64,000 bases of DNA, taken from contig JAEUBA010000050.1 of NCBI GenBank assembly GCA_018257865.1, positions 62,001-126,000 on the forward strand, in the 5' to 3' direction. Under the pieces are notes generated by a model. That model saw nothing but the letters and a program-made list of their open reading frames with translations. It had not been told where the DNA came from and searched no databases. The position numbers and the translations under genes were made by a program. Origin of the DNA: Stereocaulon alpinum (Eukaryota > Ascomycota > Lecanoromycetes > Lecanorales > Stereocaulaceae). Positions 10,873-20,850 of the stretch are shown in pieces (position 1 is the stretch's first letter; each line of letters begins with the position of its first letter).

Positions 10873-13800
10873 ATGGCTCCTCCCGGCGAGAACGCGGGTA
10901 CGGAAAATCACCTTCGCTTCGACGAGCCAAAGACCGACGGCGAAGGTGAACGCAAGCAATCGGGCGTCGACCACAAGGGCTCCATCTACGCAAAGCCAGA
11001 TCTAGAGAATGGCGAGGAATACGCTAATCTAGTCGCCTACATCTCTTCCTACTATGAAGGCCCGCGAAGAAAGTCGGTCGTGTCGATGGAGGGTGGTGAC
11101 CAGCCCAAGAAGCCGTGGTGGAAATTCTGGAAACGAAGCCCAAAGCCAGAAGGCGGCGACGGTATGCTGGAGATCCCAGACGACGTAAGCCATCACTTCA
11201 TCGGTCATTGATGGAATGCATGGCTGACGCGACGGGCAGTGGCTCGAGGCCGATATTAAGCAGGGTCTTTCGAGTGCTGAGGTCGAGAGCCGTCGCAAGA
11301 AGACCGGGTTCAACGAATTGGTTCGTACATTGTCTGCGCATTCCGGGATGCAATTGATATACTGACCGACACGGGAAGACCACCGAGAAGGAGAATATGT
11401 TCCTCAAGGTATGTATACGCATTGTCAAGACCAACGCTCTTCTAGCTCATCAATTGACGATTCCAGTTCTTGTCCTACTTTACAGGTCCTATCCTCTATG
11501 GTATGTGTGCTTTACCATGGACTCAATGGCCAATTGAGCTAACATGAAGCATAGTCATGGAGCTTGCCGTCCTCCTCTCTGCCGGTCTACGGGAATGGAT
11601 CGATTTTGGTGTCATCATCGCTATTCTTCTCCTCAATGCAACTGTCGGTTGGTATCAAGAAAAGCAGGCTGCGGATGTTGTCGCATCTCTCAAGGGCGAT
11701 ATTGCCATGAGAGCCACCGTGATCCGTGATGGCAAAGAAGAAGACATCAAGGCTAGAGAACTTGTCCCCGGAGATATCGTATGGTTTGCTCAGCTCCAAT
11801 GGCGCAACTGAAGCTTACATTTGACAGGTTCTCGTCGAAGAGGGCCAAGTCATACCCGCTGACTGCAGACTGATCTGTGCCTACGATGCTCCAGAAAACT
11901 TTGAGGAATACAAGGAGCTGATGCGTCAAGAATTGAATGAACCATCAGAGAAGAAGGCAGAAGAGGACGAAGATGGAGAGGAAAAGCACCACGGTCACTC
12001 CTTGATCGCCGCCGACCAGTCTGCCATCACTGGAGAATCTTTGGCTGTCGACAAGTTCATGGGTGACACCGCGTACTACACAACCGGTTGCAAGCGTGGA
12101 AAGTCCTATGCTGTGGTCACGGCACCTGCCAAAACCTCCTTCGTCGGCCGAACGGCATCATTGGTCCAAGGAGCGAAAGATCAGGGTCATTTCAAAGCTA
12201 TCATGAATTCTATCGGCACTGCGCTCCTTGTCATCGTCGTTCTCTGGATCTTGCTTTCTTGGATTGGCGGCTTCTTCCACCATCTCAAACTTGCAACTCC
12301 TGAATTGGGCTCTGAGAATCTCCTCCACTACGTGCTCATTCTACTCGTCGTTGGTGTACCAGTCGGTCTTCCTGTGGTGACAACTACCACCTTGGCCGTG
12401 GGAGCTGCATATTTAGCAAAAGATAAGGCAATCGTCCAGAAATTGACAGCTATCGAGTCTCTGGCTGTATGTGCAACCCCTAGACGGTATGAGATGCAAG
12501 CATACTGATTTTCCACGTTTCAGGGTGTTGATGTGCTCTGCTCGGACAAGACCGGTACTCTCACAGCCAATCAACTCTCCATCCGTGAACCCTACGTTGC
12601 AGAAGATGTCGATGTCAACTGGATGATGGCCGTCGCAGTTCTCGCTTCCTCCCATAACATCAAGTCCTTGGACCCCATCGATAAAGTCACTATCCTCACA
12701 CTCAAGCGGTATCCAAAGGCACGAGAAATTTTGGAGCAAGGCTGGAAGACTCATAAATACACCCCCTTCGATCCCGTATCCAAGCGTATCACCTGCGAAT
12801 GCTCGTGTGATGGTCACAACTACATTGCCGCGAAAGGTGCCCCAAAGGCTATTCTCAGTCTTACAAATTGTAGCCAGGAGACATCGGACTTATTCAAGAG
12901 CAAGGCTGCTGAATTTGCTCGTAGAGGTTTCCGTTCCCTCGGTGTTGCCGTCAAGAAGGACAACGAAGAATGGGAGCTACTTGGAATGTTGTCTATGTTC
13001 GACCCTCCCCGTGAAGATACAGCTCAGACCATCGCCGAAGCTCAGTTCCTCGGTCTTCAAGTGAAGATGCTTACGGGTGATGCTATTGCTATTGCAAAGG
13101 AAACATGCAAGATGTTGGCTTTGGGTACAAAGGTCTACAACTCTGATAGGTTGATTCACGGTGGCCTCAGTGGCACAACTCAGCATGATCTCGTTGAAAG
13201 AGCCGATGGTTTTGCCGAAGTCTTCCCCGAGCACAAGTACCAGGTCGTCGAAATGATTCAGCAACGAGGACATCTTACTGCTATGACTGGTGACGGTGTC
13301 AACGATGCCCCCTCCCTCAAGAAGTCTGACTGTGGTATTGCTGTGGAGGGTGCTTCAGAAGCCGCTCAAGCCGCTGCCGATATTGTCTTCCTTGCTCCCG
13401 GTCTTAGCACTATTGTCTCCGCCATCAAGATTGCCCGTCAAATCTTCCAGCGGATGAAGGCATACATTCAATACCGTATCGCCCTCTGCTTCCACTTGGA
13501 ACTTTATCTGGTCACTTCCATGATCATCATCAACGAAACCATCGATGTCCAGCTAATCGTCTTCCTAGCCCTCTTCGCTGATTTGGCAACGATCGCTGTG
13601 GCCTACGACAACGCCCATTACGAGGCTCGTCCTGTCGAATGGCAATTGCCCAAGATCTGGGTTATCTCTGTTACCTTGGGTGTTTTACTCGCTTTAGCAA
13701 CCTGGATTATCCGTGGCTCTCTGTACCTTCCCAATGGCGGTGTTATCCAGAACTTCGGCAACGTTCAGGAAATCCTGTTCCTCGAAGTATCGTTGACCGA

Positions 13801-14304
13801 AAACTGGCTCATCTTCGTCACCCGCGGTGGTAACACTTGGCCTTCGTGGCAGCTTGTGGCCGCCATCTTTGGTGTCGATGTCCTGTCAACTCTGTTCTGC
13901 GTCTTCGGCTGGCTCTCTGGACCCGGCTATGCCGCAGATCCTCGTGACCGTGCTAACCTCAACCCCAATGGACGTACCAGCGTTGTTACTGCTGTTGTCA
14001 TCTGGTGTTACTCCATTGGTGTTACCGTAAGTCTTTCACCAAATCCTAGTATCGATTGAGCGATCAGCCTATAAGCTAACACCTTCTGTGCATCTAGATC
14101 GTCATTGCTATCGTCTACTACCTCATGAACAAGATTGAGTGGCTCGACAACCTCGGTCGCAAGAGCCGTAGCCGAAGCGATACCCAGATGGAGAACATCC
14201 TCGGGCATCTCAGCAAAGTCGCCATCGAACACGAGCGCGACGATAAGGGTGGCAGCCGATGGCACTTGGGCACGAGGGCCACCGAGGCCGAGATGGACGA
14301 GTAG
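10873..14304 (+). CDS. PMA1: Plasma-membrane H+-ATPase (P3-type ATPase)
   Basis: Eight exons join in frame to 1009 aa: 10873..11184, 11240..11320, 11379..11408, 11467..11500, 11555..11778, 11828..12466, 12524..14026 and 14098..14304. It pumps protons out of the cell using ATP. Visible marks are 'TGES' near residue 295, the phosphorylated Asp in 'CSDKTGTLT' near 448, 'MLTGDA', the hinge 'GDGVNDAPS' near 696 and about ten hydrophobic helices. Yeast Pma1 is about 918 aa. The extra length is an N-terminal extension with a basic, Trp-rich patch ('KKPWWKFWKR') at residues about 80-90. The C-terminal tail reads '..KVAIEHE..' where yeast Pma1 has 'RVSTQHE', so the tandem Ser-Thr is absent. Two exons are only 30 and 34 nt. 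Likely a second, PMA2-like paralog. Confidence 0.95.
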
Positions 14305-16215
14305 ATGGATGTTTTGGAGTTCACTTCAGAGGTCAATTCGTTGTAATTCTCTGGAGGGTGGAGTGGTGCAAAGTCTTTCCATTTCTTAACCGTCATGGGG
14401 TCCTAAGGTTCCGTTCTTGTCGATACAACGAATACACCTATGATACACAAAAACCCAACAATCGTGAGAAAAGGAAAAGAAGAGAAACAAATTGTCAAAA
14501 ATGCTGAAAAGGCCCGATTGCTGATTGGCAATGGTCATATACGTGTTCTGGCAGATCAAAATTTTCTGTTTCTTTAGACTTTGTGCGTTGTATCTATTGG
14601 AACGAAATTTAGTACCTTTACTTTTGCTGTGTATCGTGATGTTTCATAACTTCGACTCGTTCTATGCTATGAATATCGGATAGGTGGGTATCGCGTTCCG
14701 ACACTTGGACGTCTTTACGTTGCGTGCGGATTGGATGGTTCGATATGAATGGTTGTTGGAATTAGATATGGCTAGGAAGTGGGAAAGTGGGAAAGTGGGA
14801 AAGTGAAATTGGTGAGATGGGACGTGCGTTGTGCGGGATCGGTTGGGAGTTCTAAGCTTGAGATTGACTATTTCAGTAGTTCCATGCCATCTATCTCATA
14901 CATCCTTAACCGGCCTTTGCTACTCGGCCGCTATTGATCTTGTTGGTGTCGAAGGTACGGGCGGGCTCCTTCCTGTAAACTTCTTTTTAATTTTCCCATC
15001 ACGCGTGGTTTATGTACGTATTATCAATATCAACATCAACAACGCTTATTTCTAATCAGCTTCTAGCTGAGAATGCTGGATGTCGATACTAATTAATACA
15101 CAGAACATACCGTCTTCCTACTACGGGGATACTTGCTCTTTCTATGAAATAGCTTGGCTAGAGATATTATTTATGCTGCTAGATGCTGATCTAGCTTCGT
15201 TATGTTGTTTTAGATCACGGTGTTCGGAGCTGGGTGCGGCTCGCTTGCTATGTGGATGGTGGGTTGGGGAGGGGAGGGGATGGTTTCTCTGGTTTTTTTT
15301 TCTGTTTGGGTTGGGTTGGGCTAGGTTTGTGGGTGGGTGGGGGTGGTATTTTGAGATTAGAGGGTTTGGGATGTGGGTTCTGGTCGTGGTGGTGTGGCTA
15401 TTGCTTTGTGGACTGGGGCTTGTGGATTGAGGTTGTGCGGGGGTGTATGTGGTGGCTTGTGGGGGGAGTAGCTGCCAGCACCTATGGAACCCATCGATTT
15501 GGTGACTTTGGTGAGAAGGGGTGAAGAGACTGAGAGTGAGTGGTTGGTTGTAGGATTGTTTTGAGGGAGGAGATGTTATGGGAATGTGGTGAGGGAAAGG
15601 GGCAGAAGGCTTAGTGAGGTAGTTGCTGTATCTTTAGGCGAAGCTGGAAAATATTAGTGAAAAGGGTAAGGGTATTCGTTATGCTTAATGAAGCTTAATT
15701 ATAGTCAATTCTGCTCAGTGGCTTGTATCCAGATGTACTAATTGCGTTATCACACAATAAGATTGGAGGAGAATAGAAATGTTGGAGGGTTAGTAGACAA
15801 GGGCATAGCGAGCTGGGTATTGGGAAATGGAACTTGCGAAGAGCTGAGATATATGGTTTAAGATGAGTGCAGAGCTGGGATTTGGTCGTTTTGCTTGGGT
15901 GGAGAAATGAAAGCATTTGTGGTTTTGCCCGGGTAGCTGTGGATGTTCTTGGGTAGTCATGGGGGTCGGATTACTTGTGTATATGTCCTAGTTTGGACAC
16001 CGTTAAAGAAACAGGACTTATGCAGAGATCGAGCCATATATATGCCGGTCGACGTTTAAACAATTCTGGAGATGAAAGAATTTGCCCCTCACAGCCGTGA
16101 ATATTTGGGTCAGATATCGATTTGGTTTGTTCTTTAGCATGCTCGTACACTGGTACGTAGAAGGGATTGGTAATATTCTTCACTTGTGTAGATATTGAGT
16201 GGAGTAGATCCCATG
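14305..16215. other. Gene-free stretch with a G/T-skewed segment
   Basis: This is the 3' flank of the H+-ATPase gene. It holds a short direct repeat of an 8-bp unit near 14778-14805 (GTGGGAAA-like, three copies) and, at about 15240-15480, a segment in which the plus strand is almost all G and T. Open frames across this segment are low-complexity and not credible as genes. Confidence 0.5.
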
Positions 16216-17416
16216 TTAAGACGTCCTTATACCATCATCTCTCTTGATCCTCCAACTAGGCCAATGCATCTTCCGGCCCCACGATGACTTCCCACGGTCG
16301 CTATAAATGACACCATCCAGTGGCGATTCCTCGTCGGAGTGATCTCTGATAAGAGCAGGCTGCGAATCTGTCGGAAGTAGCTGGCCCCTGGCTGGCTCAT
16401 GCATGTTCTCCATATTGAAGGGCGTAGGAGCGGATGGAACGGAGGGTTGAAAGCTGACGATGACGATTCCAACGAAGACGATTAGCCAGAAGAGACCCAA
16501 CAGAACACTTGCAGAAATATTCACGGCGTCGAAATTGGCGTTTTGCAAAGCGTCGAGTTTGACAAGCACGATATCCAAGGCCAGGGCTGCTACTGAATGG
16601 AGGATGAGGGGGCAGGCGACCAGCGTCAGTAGCAGAATTCCCGATTGCTAGACTTAATCAGTGGATGTAGTCCCTAGAAAGTACGTGTTCTTACCGGGTG
16701 GACGGTGAAAGTTATGATGGCTCCTGCCACGATCTCAAGGGAGGCGCAGACGTATAGGGCGTCAAAAGCGGTGTTGACAATATTCGGGATTGGTATACCC
16801 TTGTACGTTGAGGGAGAGTATTCTGACGTGAGGTATACGTCGTGAAGGTACTTGCCAGTGGTGCCGAGAAAAGCGAGCCACAGCGGACCTAGGACAATGG
16901 CACAGAAGCCATAATGGGCCCACAGTACTCTCTTTCTGGCCATACTGGGGTTAGAGCCCGGACGTCGAAGCATTCGGAACAACAAAGAGTAAATGGTGAT
17001 GAGCATGCAGATAACCACTAGGAAGTAGAGACCGTGGAAGAAGAACATGTTGGCCACCAAGTATGATATCTTGACCTCGGCCCCACGTTCCGCCAGGATG
17101 TCATAGGCAAATATGAAGATATAGTTGCTGTAACGTGATGAGCAAGGTAAAGTCTACGAGTCCCCTTATAGGGAGCGTTCGCTGGGAAGTAGCCTTCGAC
17201 TTACATAATGGCTATGGTAATAGTGACCCAAAACTTGTTCAGTCTAGCTGTCGGTGGTCTATGTAGGTGTCTTTTACTGCTGGTGACGGCAGCTGCGATG
17301 GCTACTATAATAAACGAGAATAGCCAGAGGCGATCGAGACCAGTAATTGCCTTGAGAGATGATCTGGAATCTCCACCGAGCTGTACCAAGTCGCTCCATG
17401 ATCCCGAGTATGACAT
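16216..17416 (-). CDS. Seven-transmembrane-helix membrane protein
   Basis: Exons 17416..17205, 17127..16695 and 16647..16216 join to 358 aa. The frame is continuous across both introns, and both junctions fall inside sensible helices or loops. Seven hydrophobic stretches are visible: 'LWLFSFIIVAIAAAV', 'FWVTITIAIINYIFIFAY', 'MFFFHGLYFLVVICMLITI', 'YGFCAIVLGPLWLAFLG', 'ALYVCASLEIVAGAIITF', 'ILLLTLVACPLILHSVAAL' and 'ASVLLGLFWLIVFVGIVIV'. A polar tail of about 75 residues follows. The layout is that of a fungal GPCR-like or RTA1-like protein, but I recognise no diagnostic motif, so ligand and role are unknown. There is no signal peptide. Neighbours do not indicate a pathway. Confidence 0.8.
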
Positions 17417-18520
17417 TCTGGCAGTGTCAGGCTTTTCGGGGTACAGATGATCGCCGTAGCCGGAATTAGCGTGATGGTAGTACAGGTGCGACGTTCAGGC
17501 CGAAGAAGCTGTTGAGCAAAGTTATGGCAAGTTTAAGGCAGAAAACCACGGCAAGCAATGTGAAGCGAAGGACTCATGACTTAGATGAAGTCTCATGTAA
17601 TACTATATACTAACAGCAGCGAAGCTAGAGACCGCAAGGATAGCACCCTGAATCGCTAGAGGGGGCTCAGCAGTGGCTTAGCGCATCCTTCAACCTATTT
17701 AAAACATCAGCAAGCATCTCATGCACCAGTCAGACGACAGTCCTTGAACATCCCTTCTGCAAGTGGAGGTACACCGCTGGGACTTTGCAGAGGGACTCTG
17801 TTCCACCATCAGCCTCATAAGAAAATGGCAGTCGAAATTAAGATCGGAATCCTTCCAATCTCGGGAATGCCTTGGAAGCAGCCATGCTCGGTCTGAGATG
17901 GCTAGATGTAAAAGATAGTGAGTACGCTATGCTGAAAGGACGAGGTGTTGAAGAAGGACGTAGCTCTCTTTTGGAGAATTGGAAACCGTCACAGTAGAGA
18001 CATTGCATGCAGCAGAGGAAGTTGTGGTGGCAGCCGCTAAATCCTACCTACCTTTGAGCCTGGAAACGCTGGGCGTCAGTGGAAGCCTAGACTCAGCTCT
18101 GTCTTGCCATCATCTGATATGACAGCGGGAGATATCATATGAGCTGTGTCAGATGCAGGTAGTCTTTCAATATATCATCCTGAGAGCGCTCAAGAATAGA
18201 GTTGATGAACAGAGGAAGAGGCAATGGGCCTAAGGTGGACTGGTGTGAACCTTAATTTACGGGCCAGGGCTTCCCCACTTGAACCCTGGAAATTGACCCG
18301 CACTCACCCCGGTGAGCTGGTTCGTGCTTTTGATGCTTCAACGTTCCATTATCAAAGCTGACATGGCCTTGCGCACACCATCTAGAGCCAACCTTGAAAT
18401 ATCAATGGCCTAGCATACGATCACTATGAGTCTGTGAAAAGTTGATGCACTCGATCAACAGATCTTGTGTCATCTGAAACCAACAGTAAAGCCACTTCGG
18501 ACTACTTTGCCAGAAACAAC
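17417..18520. promoter_or_regulatory. Divergent intergenic region
   Basis: About 1.1 kb between the minus-strand seven-helix gene and the plus-strand proline-rich gene, so it should contain both promoters. I see no tRNA, repeat or ORF worth calling. Confidence 0.4.
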
Positions 18521-19336
18521 ATGGAAGACTCAACCTCACCAAGCAGCTTATGCATGTCGCCGAAACGAAAGAGACATGAAGATGACCAAATGTTATTCAC
18601 ATATGCCCCTTCACCCTCACGGCTAAGAACCACCAATCTGCCAACCCGTCCTCTACTACCCGAAGCTCGTTCCAGCGAGGGCAGCCCCAGGACATCAGTT
18701 GCCGGGCACCTACAGAACCTAGATTTGGACGAGCAACACCAAATCCCAAAGTTGGACTTTGGCCCACCAATTGCACCTCAGAGCGACAGCTCTGTTGATG
18801 GATCTAGCACATTCCATCCTCAAATATTCCTACCATACCAAACTTTTGTTGGCCCTATTACGCCCCCGCCTAGCTCTAGTGGTCCACCTATAGGGGCTTC
18901 ACAAGCTGTCTTCCAAGCTCAGCCTTCCCCATTGCCGCTCGAGATACCAGAGACTCCACGACTGCGTCCTGTATCGTCTCCCACCCCACCACCATCCGCA
19001 ACGAAACCGAAATCTCCTCCCCCGCCATCTCAAGCATTATGGTGGACGGATACAGAGATTACTGGCCATGATCCTAACGATCCCACAGATGATGGATATG
19101 GTATCAACGGTGTCGGCTTCCTCCCAACGCCTGCAATAGCGAATGCAAGATCCGAACGACGGAAGAAGCAGGTTGCAGAGTGGAAGAATAGGGAGGCCAG
19201 AGAGGCGAGGCAGAAAAGGAGTGATCGACGCAGGAGAAGAGATGCGGAAGTTCCATCAGATGCTTATGCTGCCGATCAAGGAGACAGAGCTGGGGGAGCG
19301 GAAGAGGGTAGGAGAGTTCGCTTCTCGGAGATTTAA
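18521..19336 (+). CDS. Proline-rich conserved fungal protein, probably nuclear
   Basis: A single exon of 271 aa from the ATG at 18521; the frame is open a little further upstream but without another ATG. The protein begins with a likely nuclear localisation signal ('SPKRKRHEDD'). It then has a long Ser/Pro-rich disordered region with 'PITPPPSSSGPP' and 'SPTPPPSATKPKSPPPP'. A conserved-looking block 'LWWTDTEITGHDPNDPTDD' with 'GYGINGVGFLPTPAIA' follows, then a very basic helix ('RSERRKKQVAEWKNREARE') and a final 'RRVRFSEI'. I recognise this as an uncharacterised ascomycete protein type, not a named family. A nuclear role is inferred only from the basic regions. Confidence 0.75.
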   Translation: MEDSTSPSSLCMSPKRKRHEDDQMLFTYAPSPSRLRTTNLPTRPLLPEARSSEGSPRTSVAGHLQNLDLDEQHQIPKLDFGPPIAPQSDSSVDGSSTFHPQIFLPYQTFVGPITPPPSSSGPPIGASQAVFQAQPSPLPLEIPETPRLRPVSSPTPPPSATKPKSPPPPSQALWWTDTEITGHDPNDPTDDGYGINGVGFLPTPAIANARSERRKKQVAEWKNREAREARQKRSDRRRRRDAEVPSDAYAADQGDRAGGAEEGRRVRFSEI

Positions 19337-19896
19337 TGTTTGGGAAGGCAAAGGAGTTTCTTGGACACTGGCATGAAAGCTTTGTTACTGGGAAGTTAAT
19401 TTTGATACCCTTTGGAAACGGATAACGTGATGGAGCCAACGAGAACGATGGCACATGGGTCAACAACGTTCGTGACTGGCTCTTTCTTGCAAAAGCCAGA
19501 TTTGGCTTTTAGTGAGTATCAGCATATGAACGCATGCAACAGAAGGTAGCAATTGTCAGACCTCAAAGCTCTTGGGTAATGATTCAATAATTGTAGACAA
19601 ATGCAATGGGGCCGTCAAATACAAGTCAGAAGCCAGTCGACAAACACTTAGGGCTTGGAGTTCCCAAGCAGGCAAGTGCCAAGAATCGGACAAAACGGAC
19701 TTAAGACCAAAACCTCGTCCATGTCCGCCATCCGAGCTACTCTTTCGCTCACTACTGCAATACCCTACACATCAATTACTCTCTGAACTGATTGGAAGCC
19801 GCTATTATCCTCACAAATTGTAGGGAAAATATAGACTCTTTCACAGAGCGCAGGAAACTACCCACACACCGAAATTCGCAAATATCTCAGGGAGCC
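19337..19896. other. Intergenic stretch upstream of QPRTase
   Basis: This holds the 3' flank of the proline-rich gene and the promoter of the downstream gene. The open frame at 19572..19823 is not credible. No other feature is visible. Confidence 0.45.
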
Positions 19897-20850
19897 ATGG
19901 CAACCAGCCATGGAAATGTCGCCCACCTCCTCCCACAAACGTACAAGCGTATGGTATCAGCATGGCTAGAAGAAGACTGCCCAAGTTTTGACTACGGTGG
20001 ATTCGTCGTAGGAGAAGCAATGGCTGAGGCGAAATTACTAGGGAAGAGTCCAGGTATGGTAGCAGGTATACCTTTCTTCGATGAAGTATTCAGACAATTA
20101 GACTGCACGTAGGCTTCTCCTTGCTCAATCAGCCTACGACTTCTCAATTACCTCGGCCATGTCAGACTTTGCTGACGCCCAGACCACAGAGTAGAATGGC
20201 ACTTCATAGAAGGCTCCCACTTTACACCCATAACCCACGTAGCCACCGTCCGTGGCCCCGTCCGCAAAGTCCTTCTCGGCGAGCGCGTCGCTCTAAATAC
20301 GCTCGCCCGCTGTTCCGGCATAGCCACTAAAAGTGCTCGTCTCCTATCGTTAGTCCGGCAAGCAGGCTACCCCAACACCCTCTGCGGGACTCGGAAAACC
20401 ACCCCAGGATTCCGTCTGGTCGAGAAATACGGTATGCTAGCAGGGGGATGTGATCCGCACAGAGTTGACTTGAGCGCTATGACTATGCTAAAGGATAACC
20501 ATATTAAAGCTGCGGGGAGCATCACTCGAGCAGTGAAGGCAGCTAAAGCTGCAGGAGGCATGGCAATCAAGGTCGAAGTCGAATGCCTAAGCGAGGAGGA
20601 GGCTAATGAAGCCATCGATGCCGGTGCGGATATAGTCATGCTCGATAACTTCACAGGACAAGGGGTCAAAGTAGCGGCGAGGAAATTGAAGGAGAGGTGG
20701 AGGGGAAAGAGGGAGTTCCTACTTGAAGTCAGCGGTGGGTTAACCGAAGCAAATGTGAAGGAGTTCGTTTGCAGCGACGTTGATGTCATCAGCACAAGCA
20801 GCATTCACCAGGGTGTACCGCATGTGGACTTCTCGTTGAAGATAATCTAA
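19897..20850 (+). CDS. BNA6: Quinolinate phosphoribosyltransferase (nicotinate-nucleotide pyrophosphorylase)
   Basis: Exons 19897..20108 and 20190..20850 join across an 81-bp intron to 290 aa, the family's usual size. The enzyme makes nicotinate mononucleotide from quinolinate and PRPP, the step by which the kynurenine route enters NAD synthesis. The N-terminal domain has 'FDYGGFVVGEAMAEAKLLGKS'. The joined exon gives 'VEWHFIEGSHF', then the barrel with 'GTRKTTPGFR', 'KYGMLAGGCDPHR', 'MLKDNHI', 'KVEVEC', 'IVMLDNF' and 'EVSGG', all standard substrate- and phosphate-binding motifs. The intron interrupts the protein between 'FRQLDCT' and 'VEWHF'. The start at 19897 is the Met directly before the conserved N terminus. 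No neighbour belongs to NAD metabolism. Confidence 0.95.

Noticed and set aside
12328..12817. Minus-strand frames inside the H+-ATPase gene
   Set aside because: Antisense shadows of a well-supported gene.
15080..15524. Gly/Trp-rich frames in the G/T-skewed segment
   Set aside because: Translation of low-complexity DNA; no ordinary protein composition.
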